Shown here in pieces: positions 1-11,919 of a DNA stretch of 64,000 nt. The notes under the pieces are model-generated. The model was not told the origin of the DNA, searched no databases, and saw only the letters and a list, made by a program, of their open reading frames with translations. This DNA is from Streptomyces griseoloalbus (lineage in GTDB: Bacteria; Actinomycetota; Actinomycetes; Streptomycetales; Streptomycetaceae), in assembly GCA_014650015.1 (NCBI GenBank), contig BMUD01000017.1, forward strand, positions 62,001-126,000, written 5' to 3'. The stretch's first letter is position 1. Each line of letters begins with the position of its first letter. The translations under genes and the position numbers were made by a program.

Positions 1-1
1 G

Positions 2-838
2 ATCGCCGCCCCCCTGGTGGCCGGCCTCGCCGCGATGTTCGCGACCCGGCTGACCTACCGCCTGGGCAAGAAGGCCGACGGCAAGGCCTCCGAGAAGGGC
101 TACCGCGCCGGGCAGATCGCCTCCGCGGGCCTGGTCTCCCTCGCCCACGGCACCAACGACGCCCAGAAGACGATGGGCATCATCACGCTCGCCCTGGTCG
201 CCGGCGGCACCCTCGCCCCCGACTCCGACCCGCCCATGTGGGTCATCCTCTCCGCGGGCGTCGCCATCGCGCTCGGCACCTACCTCGGCGGCTGGCGCAT
301 CATCCGCACGATGGGCAAGGGCCTGACCGACCTCCAGCCGCAGCAGGGCTTCGCCGCGCAGACCAGCGCCGCGACGGTCATCCTGGCCTCCTCGCACCTC
401 GGTTTCTCGCTCTCCACCACGCATTCCGTTTCCGGTTCCGTGATGGGCGCGGGACTGGGCCGCAAGGGCGGTGTCGTCCGCTGGTCGACGGCCACCCGGA
501 TGTTCATCGCCTGGGGTCTGACGCTGCCGGCGGCAGCCCTGGTCGCGGCGCTCGCCGAGTGGATCTGCGGCTTCGGTGACTGGGGCACCGCCGTGGTGGC
601 CGTCTTCCTGATCGCCTCCAGCGCGGCGATCTGGAAGGTGTCCCGGCGCGAGGTCGTCGACCACACCAACGTCAACGACCACGACGTCCCCGGCGAGGAA
701 GCGTCCGGCGTGGTGACCCAGGCGATCGCCGCGGTGACCCCGCCCCCGGCCGGCACCGTGACCGACGAGCTCGCCGCCTCCATCCCGGCCCCGGTGCCCA
801 CGGACCCGGCGGCCCCGCCGGCCAAGACCACCGTCTGA
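2..838 (+). CDS. pit: Low-affinity inorganic phosphate transporter, PiT family (3' part, 5' end outside window)
   Basis: This is the C-terminal part of a PiT-family phosphate permease; the frame is open to the left window edge, so the N-terminus lies outside. It moves inorganic phosphate across the cytoplasmic membrane using an ion gradient. The visible part has several hydrophobic segments and the family signature around HGTNDAQKTMG, plus a second conserved block with SLSTTHSVSGSVMG. It ends in a Pro/Ala-rich hydrophilic tail of about 60 residues, as in actinomycete homologues. A small membrane protein follows 31 bp downstream and is probably co-transcribed, with a terminator after it. Confidence 0.93.
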   Translation: MAAPLVAGLAAMFATRLTYRLGKKADGKASEKGYRAGQIASAGLVSLAHGTNDAQKTMGIITLALVAGGTLAPDSDPPMWVILSAGVAIALGTYLGGWRIIRTMGKGLTDLQPQQGFAAQTSAATVILASSHLGFSLSTTHSVSGSVMGAGLGRKGGVVRWSTATRMFIAWGLTLPAAALVAALAEWICGFGDWGTAVVAVFLIASSAAIWKVSRREVVDHTNVNDHDVPGEEASGVVTQAIAAVTPPPAGTVTDELAASIPAPVPTDPAAPPAKTTV

Positions 839-869
839 CCGCGACCCGGCACGAAGGAAGAAGAGCACC

Positions 870-1091
870 ATGAAGATCGACTGGGCGGCCCTCGGTTCCG
901 TCTTCGGCGTCAGCCTCGTGGTCACCGTGGCCCTGGTGGGCCTGTTCACCCTCGGCATCACCGGCCTGTCCCGCCGCGAGCGGGCCGCCGCCCAGGGCCA
1001 GTCCGCGGCCCTGGCGGTCACCGGCGCCTACGCCTGCTTCGCGGCGTGCGCGGCGGCGGTCGGGTACGGGATCTACCTGATCATGGCCTGA
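870..1091 (+). CDS. Small two-helix membrane protein downstream of pit
   Basis: A 73-residue protein with two predicted membrane helices (about residues 8-32 and 47-71) separated by a short basic loop containing SRRERAAAQ. The start is an ATG preceded by a good ribosome site (gaaggaagaag, about 853-863). Its position 31 bp after the phosphate permease and before a strong terminator suggests a two-gene transcript and possibly an accessory role in phosphate transport. I do not recognise a named family, and the function is unknown. Confidence 0.75.
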   Translation: MKIDWAALGSVFGVSLVVTVALVGLFTLGITGLSRRERAAAQGQSAALAVTGAYACFAACAAAVGYGIYLIMA

Positions 1092-1122
1092 CCCGGGCCG
1101 ACATCGCGGGTCATCACCGTCC

Positions 1123-1164
1123 GAGCGGGCGGTGCGGGAGCTTCGGCCCCCGCACCGCCCGCTC
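1123..1164 (+). terminator. Strong hairpin terminator of the pit operon
   Basis: A perfect 16-bp stem (1123-1138 pairing with 1149-1164) closes on a loop containing GC-TTCG-GC. It lies 32 bp after the small membrane protein and before the B12 riboswitch, so it separates the phosphate transcript from the cobalamin transcript. There is no U-run, which is normal for high-GC actinomycete terminators. Confidence 0.85.
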
Positions 1165-1284
1165 GCGTGTACCGACCCGCGCTCACGGGTCACCCACCGA
1201 GCTCCCGCCCGCGGCGCACCCGCCGCAGCCCACTCACCGTTCACCCACCGGAGCCCCGCTGTGGGCCTCAGCACACTTCAGCCT

Positions 1285-1465
1285 CGCAGGTCAGCGGCAG
1301 GTTGACGGCCCTTCCGGGGCCGTGGTGGACTGCCCCAGCCAATACGGCGGCAGGAGAGGAAGCCGGTGCGAGTCCGGCGCGGTCCCGCCACTGTCACCGG
1401 GGTGGACAACCCCGGGAGCCAGGAACTCTCACCGCCGGTCTCGTCGAACCAGGGCGTGGACACCC
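1285..1465 (+). ncRNA. Cobalamin (AdoCbl) riboswitch leader of the cob operon
   Basis: The conserved B12-riboswitch core is visible: the GCCGGTGCGAGTCCGGC segment near 1361-1378, the B12 box CCCGCCACTGTC at 1384-1395, and the following GGGAGCCAGGAACTCTC segment at about 1413-1429. It lies upstream of cobD, so cobalamin binding would lower expression of the operon. After the aptamer, a small AGGG/CCCT hairpin (1451-1466) sits beside the GAGGA ribosome site at 1471-1475. This suggests control at translation initiation, though transcription termination cannot be excluded. The outer boundaries are approximate. Confidence 0.93.
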
Positions 1466-1484
1466 TGAGTGAGGACCTATCGCC

Positions 1485-1568
1485 ATGCGCGGCTGCCTGT
1501 TGAGGTCGACCAGCGAAGCACCGCCCCGCCCCGGGGCCACTTGCTCCTCCGGATCATCGGCCGGCTGA
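1485..1568 (+). CDS. Short leader ORF (27 aa) between riboswitch and cobD
   Basis: An ATG at 1485 has a well-spaced ribosome site (GAGGA, 1471-1475) and opens a 27-codon frame beginning MRGCLLRSTSE. It stops with TGA at 1566-1568, only 4 bp before the cobD ATG at 1573. The cobD start itself has no recognisable ribosome site. The simplest reading is a leader peptide whose translation is controlled by the riboswitch and coupled to cobD. No homology is claimed; coding status is inferred only from the start signal and geometry. Confidence 0.45.
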   Translation: MRGCLLRSTSEAPPRPGATCSSGSSAG

Positions 1569-1572
1569 CCCC

Positions 1573-2514
1573 ATGGGTGCCGATCGCGTGTTCGCGTACG
1601 GCGCCGCCGCCGGCCTCCTCGGCGACCTGCTGCTCGGCGATCCCCGCCGTGGGCATCCGGTCGCCGCTTTCGGGCGGGCCGCGGCTGCCGTGGAGCGGGT
1701 GCTGTGGCGGGACGACCGCGGGCGGGGCGCCGTGCACACCGCCGTGTGCGTCGGCGGGACCGTCGTACTGGGAAGCCTCGCCGCGCGCTGCGTACGCTCC
1801 TCCCCCGCCGCCTCCGTCGCCCTGACCGGTGTCGCCACCTGGGCCGTCGTCGGCGGCACCTCGCTGGCCCGTGAGGCCCGCGCCATCGCGCGGGCCCTGG
1901 AGACCGGGGACGTCGAGGCGGCCCGGGCCCGGCTGCCGCACCTGTGCGGCCGGGACCCGCAGGCCCTGGACGCCGACGGGATCGCCCGCGCGGTGGTCGA
2001 GTCCGTCGCCGAGAACACCTCCGACGCCGTGGTGGGCGCCCTGCTGTGGGGCGCCGTCGCCGGGGTGCCCGGCCTGCTCGGGTTCCGGGCCGTCAACACG
2101 CTGGACGCGATGGTCGGCCACAAGTCCCCCCGCTACCGCCGCTACGGCTGGGCCTCCGCCCGCCTCGACGACGTCGCCGGGTGGCCCGGGGCGCGGCTGA
2201 CCGCCGTACTCGCCGCGCTCGCCGGACCGGACCCGCGGGGCGCCGTGCGGGCGTGGCGCGCGGATGCCGCGAAGCATCCGAGCCCCAACGCCGGGCCCGT
2301 CGAGGCGTCCTTCGCGGGCGCGCTCGGGGTGCGGCTCGGCGGCACCCTCTCCTACGGCGGGCGGGTCGAGCACCGGCCCGTCCTGGGCGGCGGCGGGCGT
2401 GCCGTGGCCGTGTCCGACATCGACCGGGCGGTACGGCTCTCGCGGCGGGTCGGCTGGCTCGCCCTGGGGGTCGGTGCCGCCGCGCGGCTCGTCGTGAAGG
2501 GACGTACGTCATGA
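1573..2514 (+). CDS. cobD: Adenosylcobinamide-phosphate synthase CobD/CbiB
   Basis: An integral membrane enzyme of about 313 residues that attaches the aminopropanol (phosphate) arm to adenosylcobyric acid. Family features visible are [13 protein letters not shown] near residue 25, the [18 protein letters not shown] block, [18 protein letters not shown] and a late [16 protein letters not shown] segment, with several hydrophobic helices. The ATG at 1573 is chosen because it places the conserved [14 protein letters not shown] start correctly. No ribosome site precedes it, and a leader ORF ends 4 bp upstream. Its TGA overlaps the cobQ ATG (ATGA). Confidence 0.93.
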   Translation: MGADRVFAYGAAAGLLGDLLLGDPRRGHPVAAFGRAAAAVERVLWRDDRGRGAVHTAVCVGGTVVLGSLAARCVRSSPAASVALTGVATWAVVGGTSLAREARAIARALETGDVEAARARLPHLCGRDPQALDADGIARAVVESVAENTSDAVVGALLWGAVAGVPGLLGFRAVNTLDAMVGHKSPRYRRYGWASARLDDVAGWPGARLTAVLAALAGPDPRGAVRAWRADAAKHPSPNAGPVEASFAGALGVRLGGTLSYGGRVEHRPVLGGGGRAVAVSDIDRAVRLSRRVGWLALGVGAAARLVVKGRTS

Positions 2515-4018
2515 GCGGTGGGGGTCTGCTGGTCGCCGGGACCACCTCGGACGCCGGCAAGAGCGTGGTGACCGCCGGGATCTGCCGGTGGCTGGTGCGG
2601 CAGGGGGTCAAGGTCGCGCCGTTCAAGGCGCAGAACATGTCGCTGAACTCGTTCGTGACCCGGGAGGGCGCCGAGATCGGGCGGGCGCAGGCCATGCAGG
2701 CCCAGGCCTGCCGGGTGGAGCCGGCCGCGCTGATGAATCCCGTGCTGCTCAAACCGGGCGGCGAGCAGAGCAGCCAGGTGGTGCTGCTGGGCAAACCGGT
2801 CGGCGAACTGAGCGCACGCGGATACCACGGCGGGCGCCGGCAGCGGTTGCTGGGCACGGTGCTGGACTGTCTGGAGCAGTTGCGGGGCACGTATGACGCG
2901 GTGATCTGTGAGGGGGCCGGCAGCCCGGCCGAGATCAATCTGCGTCGGACGGACATCGTCAACATGGGGATCGCCAGGAACGCCGGGCTGCCCGTGCTCG
3001 TCGTCGGCGACATCGACCGGGGTGGCGTCTTCGCGTCGTTCTTCGGCACCGTCGCGCTGCTCTCCCCGCAGGACCAGGAGCTGGTCGCCGGGTTCCTGGT
3101 GAACAAGTTCCGGGGCGATGTGTCGCTCCTCGAGCCGGGTCTGGAGATGCTGCACGGCCTGACCGGACGGCCCACGTACGGCGTGCTGCCCTTCCGGCAC
3201 GGGCTCGGCATCGACGAGGAGGACGGGCTCCGCGTGTCGCTGCGCGGCGCCGTGCGGGAGTCGGTGGTGGCCGCGCCGGTCGGCGAGGACGTGCTGCGGG
3301 TCGCCGTGTGCGCGGTGCCGCTGATGTCCAACTTCACGGACGTGGACGCGCTCGCCGCCGAACCGGGTGTCGTGGTGCGGTTCGTGGACCGGCCCGAGGA
3401 ACTGGCCGACGCCGACCTCGTGGTCCTACCGGGGACCCGCGGGACCGTGCGGGCCCTCCAGTGGCTGCGGACGCGCGGACTCGCGGAGGCGTTGCGGCGG
3501 CGGGCGGCCGAGGGGCGGCCCGTGCTCGGCATCTGCGGGGGCTTCCAGATCCTCGGTGAGCGCATCGAGGACGACGTGGAGAGCCGGCAGGGGCGGGTCG
3601 ACGGGCTGGGACTGCTGCCCGTACGGGTGCGCTTCGCCCGCGAGAAGACCCTCGCGCGGCCGGAGGGCGAAGCCCTCGGGGAGCGGGTCGAGGGGTACGA
3701 GATCCATCACGGGGTCGCCGAGGTGCTGGAGGGTGAGCCCTTCCTGGACGGCTGCCGGGTCGGTCAGACCTGGGGTACGCACTGGCACGGCTCACTGGAG
3801 TCGGACGGTTTCCGGCGGGCCTTCCTGCGCGAGGTCGCCGCCGCCGCGGGACGCCGCTTCGTGCCGGCCCCCGACACCTCGTTCGCCGCGCTGCGCGAGG
3901 AGCAGCTCGACCGGCTCGGCGACCTGATCGAACAGCACGCGGACACGGACGCGCTGTGGCGGCTCATCGAGTCGGGCGCGCCGCAAGGACTGCCATTCAT
4001 TCCACCGGGAGCGCCCGC

Positions 4019-4022
<4 letters not shown>
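2511..4022 (+). CDS. cobQ: Cobyric acid synthase CobQ/CbiP
   Basis: A 503-residue glutamine-dependent amidotransferase that amidates peripheral carboxylates of adenosyl-cobyrinic acid a,c-diamide to give cobyric acid. The N-terminal dethiobiotin-synthetase-like ATPase domain begins [18 protein letters not shown] (P-loop GTTSDAGKS, residues 10-18). The C-terminal class I glutaminase domain carries the nucleophile in [10 protein letters not shown] (C342) and a later His block (GYEIHHGV). The start is fixed by the ATGA overlap with cobD. Its own stop overlaps the cobN start in the same way, so translation is probably coupled. Confidence 0.95.
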
Positions 4023-7669
<3,647 letters not shown>

Positions 7670-7676
7670 CCCCCTT

Positions 7677-7764
7677 GGACACCCCCGCTGACGCGGGGAG
7701 CACCGGATGTACGGGCGACTCGGCGCGCAGTACGCCGGACCATCCCCGCGTCAGCGGGGAGCAG
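7677..7764 (-). CRISPR. Minimal type I-E-like CRISPR remnant: two repeats, one 33-bp spacer
   Basis: Two similar units of 27 bp (7677-7703) and 28 bp (7737-7764) begin GGAC and end GGAGCA(C/G), separated by a unique 33-bp segment (7704-7736). Both carry a hairpin: CCCCGCGTCAGCGGGG in the right copy and CCCCGCTGACGCGGGG in the left. Length, 60-bp period and the CCCCGC/GCGGGG stem match the type I-E repeats of actinomycetes. By analogy, the transcribed sense is the minus strand (CTGCTCCCC...GGGGATGGTCC). The left unit has lost one base and diverged, as terminal repeats often do. No cas gene is in the window. Confidence 0.72.
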
Positions 7765-7838
7765 GCACCCACCACCACTGACCGACACACGGGTCGCGTG
7801 CCTTTCTCGAATCAGCCACCCGAAGGAGTGATCGCCGC

Positions 7839-9893
7839 GTGAGCACGCCCTATCCGTTCACAGCAGTCGTCGGACAGGACGACTTGCGTCTGGCGCTGCT
7901 CCTCAACGCCGTGAGCTCGAAGGTCGGTGGTGTCCTTGTGCGCGGCGAGAAGGGCACCGCCAAGTCGACCGCGGTACGGGCGCTGTCCGCGCTCATGCCC
8001 CAGGTGGCCGTCGTTCCCGGGTGCCGCTTCTCCTGTGACCCCGCCCGGCCCGACCCGGGGTGCCCGGACGGGCCGCACGAGCCGGGCGCGGGCGCGCACC
8101 GCCCCGCCCGCATGGTCGAGCTGCCCGTCGGCGCCTCCGAGGACCGGCTGGTCGGGGCGCTCGACATCGAGCGGGCGCTGGCGGAGGGCGTGAAGGCCTT
8201 CGAGCCGGGGCTGCTCGCCGACGCGCACCGGGGGATCCTGTACGTCGACGAGGTCAACCTCCTCCATGACCATCTGGTCGACCTGCTGCTGGACGCGGCG
8301 GCGATGGGTGCGTCGTACGTCGAGCGCGAAGGCGTCTCCGTACGGCACGCGGCACGGTTCCTGCTCGTCGGGACCATGAATCCCGAGGAGGGCGAACTGC
8401 GGCCGCAACTCCTCGACCGGTTCGGGCTGACCGTCGAGGTGGCCGCCTCACGGGAGCCTGACCAGCGGATGGAGGTCGTACGGCGGCGGCTCGCCCACGA
8501 GGACGACCCGGCCGGTTTCGCCGCGCGCTGGGCCGACGAGGAGGCCGCCGTGCGGCAACGGATCGTGGCGGCGCGGGAGCTGTTGCCGTCGGTGCGGCTG
8601 GGCGACGCGGCGCTGCGGCAGATCGCGGCCACCTGCAGCGCCTTCGAAGTGGACGGCATGCGCGCCGACATCGTGATGGCTCGGACAGCGACCGCGCTGG
8701 CTGCGTGGGCCGGGCGGACCGATGTGCTGGCGGAGGACGTGCGGCAGGCCGCGCTGCTGGCCCTGCCGCACCGCAGGCGTCGTTCGCCCTTCGACGCGCC
8801 GGGTCTGGACGAGGACAAGCTGGACGAGACGCTGGAGGAGTTCGGGGACGACGACCCGGACACCGATCCGGACGGGCCGGGGGGTGGCGGCGGGCAGCCG
8901 CCTGCCGACGGTCCCGAGGGCGGTGACACGGGGACGGCGCCCGAGGCCGGACCGGGCGAGGAGTCCGGGGACTCCGGGGGACCCGGGGGGTCCGGGGGGT
9001 CCGGGGGGCCCGGGGGGCCCGGGGAGCCGCAGCCCGCGGGGGCCGGCTCCGGCGAGCGGTCGCCGGTGGGTGCCGCCGAGCCGTTCCGGACGAAGGTGCT
9101 GAGTGTGCCGGGCATCGGTGAGGGGGCCGCCGGGCGGCGGTCCCGTGCGCGGACCGAGCACGGGCGGACGACCGGGGCGCGCCGGCCGAACGGCGCGCTG
9201 ACCAAGCTGCACCTGGCGGCGACCGTGCGGGCGGCGGCGCCGCACCAGCGGGCCCGGGGCCGGTCGGGGCCGGGGCTGGTGGTGCGCCGGGACGATCTGC
9301 GGCAGGCCACGCGTGAGGGGCGTGAGGCGAACCTCGTGCTGTTCGTCGTGGACGCCTCCGGGTCGATGGCCGCGCGGCAGCGGATGGGCGCCGTGAAGGG
9401 TGCCGTGCTGTCGCTGCTGCTCGACGCCTATCAGCGGCGGGACAAGGTGGGGCTGGTGACCTTCAGGGGGTCGGCGGCCGATGTCGCGCTGCCGCCGACG
9501 TCGTCGGTGGACGCGGCGGCGGTCCGGCTGGAGTCGCTGCCGACCGGTGGGCGCACCCCGCTGGCGGCCGGGCTGCTCAAGGCGCATGACGTGCTGCGCG
9601 TGGAGCGGCTGCGGGATCCGGCGCGGCGTCCGCTCGTCGTCGTGGTGACGGACGGGCGGGCGACCGGTGGCCCCGAGCCGGTGGCTCTGGCGGGGCGTGC
9701 GGCGCGGCTGTTCGCGGCCGAGGGCGTCGCCTCCGTGGTCGTGGACTGCGAGTCGGGGCCGGTGCGGCTGGGGCTCGCCGGGCGGCTGGCCGGTGACCTG
9801 GGCGGTACCGCCGTGACGCTGGACGAGCTGCGGGCCGACTCGATCGCCGGGCTGGTCAGGGACGTGCAGGGGACTTCGAGGAGGGCCGCGTAG
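7839..9893 (+). CDS. Chelatase AAA+/VWA subunit (ChlI-ChlD fusion type), putative cobaltochelatase ATPase
   Basis: A 684-residue protein joining an AAA+ ATPase and a von Willebrand A domain. The Walker A is GEKGTAKST (residues 36-44) and the Walker B is ILYVDEVN (133-140). A long acidic then Gly/Pro/Ser-rich linker (about 335-415) comes from G-runs near 8980-9030. The VWA domain has the MIDAS motif DASGS (505-509). The family powers Mg or Co insertion into tetrapyrroles. Between cobN and cobO it very probably supplies the CobS/CobT role. The GTG start has a strong ribosome site (gaaggag, 7822-7828). A CRISPR-like element lies just upstream. Confidence 0.9.
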   Translation: MSTPYPFTAVVGQDDLRLALLLNAVSSKVGGVLVRGEKGTAKSTAVRALSALMPQVAVVPGCRFSCDPARPDPGCPDGPHEPGAGAHRPARMVELPVGASEDRLVGALDIERALAEGVKAFEPGLLADAHRGILYVDEVNLLHDHLVDLLLDAAAMGASYVEREGVSVRHAARFLLVGTMNPEEGELRPQLLDRFGLTVEVAASREPDQRMEVVRRRLAHEDDPAGFAARWADEEAAVRQRIVAARELLPSVRLGDAALRQIAATCSAFEVDGMRADIVMARTATALAAWAGRTDVLAEDVRQAALLALPHRRRRSPFDAPGLDEDKLDETLEEFGDDDPDTDPDGPGGGGGQPPADGPEGGDTGTAPEAGPGEESGDSGGPGGSGGSGGPGGPGEPQPAGAGSGERSPVGAAEPFRTKVLSVPGIGEGAAGRRSRARTEHGRTTGARRPNGALTKLHLAATVRAAAPHQRARGRSGPGLVVRRDDLRQATREGREANLVLFVVDASGSMAARQRMGAVKGAVLSLLLDAYQRRDKVGLVTFRGSAADVALPPTSSVDAAAVRLESLPTGGRTPLAAGLLKAHDVLRVERLRDPARRPLVVVVTDGRATGGPEPVALAGRAARLFAAEGVASVVVDCESGPVRLGLAGRLAGDLGGTAVTLDELRADSIAGLVRDVQGTSRRAA

Positions 9894-10492
9894 TGCCGAA
9901 GGGGCAGCCGAGTGTCGTACCGGACGACGGGCTGACGACGCGTCAGCGGCGCAATCGTCCGCTGGTCGTCGTGCACACGGGCGTCGGCAAGGGCAAGTCG
10001 ACCGCCGCGTTCGGGCTGGCGCTGCGGGCCTGGAACCAGGGGTGGCCGATCGGGGTGTTCCAGTTCGTCAAGTCGGCGAAGTGGAAGGTCGGCGAGGAGA
10101 ACGCCCTGCGGGTGCTCGGTGCCTCCGGCGAGGGCGGGAGCGTCGACTGGCACAAGATGGGCGAGGGCTGGTCCTGGGTTCAGCGCGATGCTCAGATGGA
10201 CAACGAGGAGAAGGCCCGCGAGGGGTGGGAGCAGGTCAAGCGTGACCTGGCCGCGGAGACGTACAAGCTGTACGTGCTCGACGAGTTCGCCTACCCGATG
10301 CACTGGGGGTGGGTGGACACCGACGAGGTGGTGTCCGTGCTGCGGGACCGGCCGGGCACCCAGCATGTGGTGATCACCGGGCGGAACGCGCCGGAGAAAC
10401 TGGTCGGCTTCGCGGACCTCGTGACCGACATGTCCAAGGTCAAGCACCCCATGGACGTCGGGCAGAAGGGGCAGAGGGGCATCGAGTGGTGA
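9893..10492 (+). CDS. cobO: Cob(I)yrinic acid a,c-diamide adenosyltransferase CobO
   Basis: A 199-residue CobO/BtuR/CobA-type ATP:corrinoid adenosyltransferase that adds the Co-beta 5'-deoxyadenosyl ligand. The P-loop GVGKGKST is at residues 30-37, followed by the family blocks GWPIGVFQFVKSAKW, YVLDEFAYPMHWGW and VVITGRNAPEKLV. The GTG start overlaps the preceding TAG by one base (TAGTG), and the stop overlaps the cobB GTG. Length and motif order match the family. Confidence 0.94.
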   Translation: MPKGQPSVVPDDGLTTRQRRNRPLVVVHTGVGKGKSTAAFGLALRAWNQGWPIGVFQFVKSAKWKVGEENALRVLGASGEGGSVDWHKMGEGWSWVQRDAQMDNEEKAREGWEQVKRDLAAETYKLYVLDEFAYPMHWGWVDTDEVVSVLRDRPGTQHVVITGRNAPEKLVGFADLVTDMSKVKHPMDVGQKGQRGIEW

Positions 10493-11919
10493 CCTCCGTG
10501 CCCCGGCTGGTGATTGCCGCGCCCTCCTCGGGCAGTGGCAAGACGACCGTCGCGACCGGGTTGATGGCCGCGCTCACCGCGCGGGGACTCGCCGTGTCCC
10601 CGCACAAGGTGGGCCCGGACTACATCGATCCCGGGTACCACGCGCTCGCCACCGGTCGGGTGGGGCGGAACCTCGACGCGTATCTGTGCGGGCCGGAGCT
10701 GGTCGGTCCGCTGTTCGCGCACGGTGCGCGCGGGTGCGACATCGCCGTGGTCGAGGGTGTGATGGGCCTGTACGACGGGGCGGCCGGGGAGGGCGAACTG
10801 GCGTCCACCGCCCACGTCGCCAAGCTGCTGCGCGCGCCGGTCGTGCTCGTCGTGGACGCGTCGTCGCAGTCGCGGTCGGTGGCGGCGCTGGTGCACGGAT
10901 TCGTGAGCTGGGATCCGCAGGTGCGGGTCGGGGGCGTGATCCTCAACAAGGTCGCGTCGGATCGGCACGAGGCGTTGTTGCGGGAGGCGTTGGACTCCGT
11001 CGGGGTGCCGGTGATGGGGGTGGTGCGGCGGGGCGCGCAGGTGGAGACGCCGTCTCGGCATCTGGGGTTGGTGCCGGTTGCCGAGCGGGGTTCCCTGGCT
11101 GTCGCGGCTGTCGATGCGATGGCCGCGCAGGTGGCGGCCGGGTGCGACCTGTCGGCGTTGGTGGCGCTCGCGCGGAGTGCGGGTTCGCCGGCGGGTGCGG
11201 CGTGGGACGCGGCTGAGGTTGTCCCGCCCCCGCCGCCCCGTCCCTTCCCGTCCCTGGGGGCCGCGCCCCCGGACCGCCGTTCGGCCCTGGACGGGCCTCG
11301 TCCTCAGTCGCCGGACGGGCTGGTCGTGGCTGTCGCCGGTGGGGCCGCGTTCACGTTCTCCTATGCGGAGCACTCCGAGTTGCTCGCCGCCGCCGGGGCC
11401 GAGGTCGTCGTCTTCGATCCGTTGCGGGACGAGGAACTGCCCGAGGGGACCGCCGGCTTGGTCATCGGCGGGGGCTTCCCCGAGGTGTACGCCTGCGAGC
11501 TGTCCGCCAACGAGCCGTTGCGCAAGGCCGTTGCCGAACTTGCCGCCAGTGGTGCTCCCGTGGCGGCCGAGTGCGCGGGGTTGCTCTATCTGTGCCGGGA
11601 GCTGGACGGCATGCCCATGTGCGGGGTGCTGGATGCCTCCGCACGGATGTCGCAGCGGCTGACCCTGGGTTACCGGGACGCCGTGGCCGTGAGCGACAGC
11701 GTGCTGGCCGGCGCGGGGACGCGGATGCGGGGGCACGAGTTCCACCGGACGGTCGTGGAGCCGGGGGCGGGGGCCGCTCCCGCGTGGGGCGTGCGGGTGC
11801 CCGAGCGGCGCGTCGAGGGTTTTGTACAGCGCGGTGTGCACGCGAGCTATCTGCACACGCACTGGGCGTCCGAGCCCGGTGTCGCCCGTCGGTTCGTGGA
11901 GAGGTGCCGGACGTCATGA
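10489..11919 (+). CDS. cobB: Cobyrinic acid a,c-diamide synthase CobB/CbiA
   Basis: A 476-residue glutamine-dependent amidotransferase that amidates the a and c side chains of (hydrogeno)cobyrinic acid. The ATPase domain opens with P-loop APSSGSGKTT (residues 11-20) and HKVGPDYIDPGYH. The glutaminase domain carries the nucleophile Cys362 in AAECAGLLYLC. Between them, residues about 245-281 form a Pro/Arg-rich linker whose DNA resembles an interspersed Streptomyces repeat (listed separately). The start is fixed by the GTGA overlap with cobO; the stop overlaps cobI (ATGA). Confidence 0.94.
   Translation: MTSVPRLVIAAPSSGSGKTTVATGLMAALTARGLAVSPHKVGPDYIDPGYHALATGRVGRNLDAYLCGPELVGPLFAHGARGCDIAVVEGVMGLYDGAAGEGELASTAHVAKLLRAPVVLVVDASSQSRSVAALVHGFVSWDPQVRVGGVILNKVASDRHEALLREALDSVGVPVMGVVRRGAQVETPSRHLGLVPVAERGSLAVAAVDAMAAQVAAGCDLSALVALARSAGSPAGAAWDAAEVVPPPPPRPFPSLGAAPPDRRSALDGPRPQSPDGLVVAVAGGAAFTFSYAEHSELLAAAGAEVVVFDPLRDEELPEGTAGLVIGGGFPEVYACELSANEPLRKAVAELAASGAPVAAECAGLLYLCRELDGMPMCGVLDASARMSQRLTLGYRDAVAVSDSVLAGAGTRMRGHEFHRTVVEPGAGAAPAWGVRVPERRVEGFVQRGVHASYLHTHWASEPGVARRFVERCRTS
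11221..11330. repeat. Interspersed Streptomyces-type repeat inside the cobB coding sequence
   Basis: The stretch containing CCCTGGGGGCCGCGCCCCCG, then TTCGGCCCTGGACGGGCC, then CTCGTCCTCAGTCGCCGGACGGGCT, resembles a short element I recall as very common between genes in Streptomyces genomes. Here it lies in frame within cobB and encodes the linker between ATPase and glutaminase domains. The identification is from memory of the consensus, not from a search. Confidence 0.55.

Noticed and set aside
1046-1468. Plus-strand frames across the B12 riboswitch
   Set aside because: They read through a terminator hairpin and the riboswitch core, which explains the conservation better.
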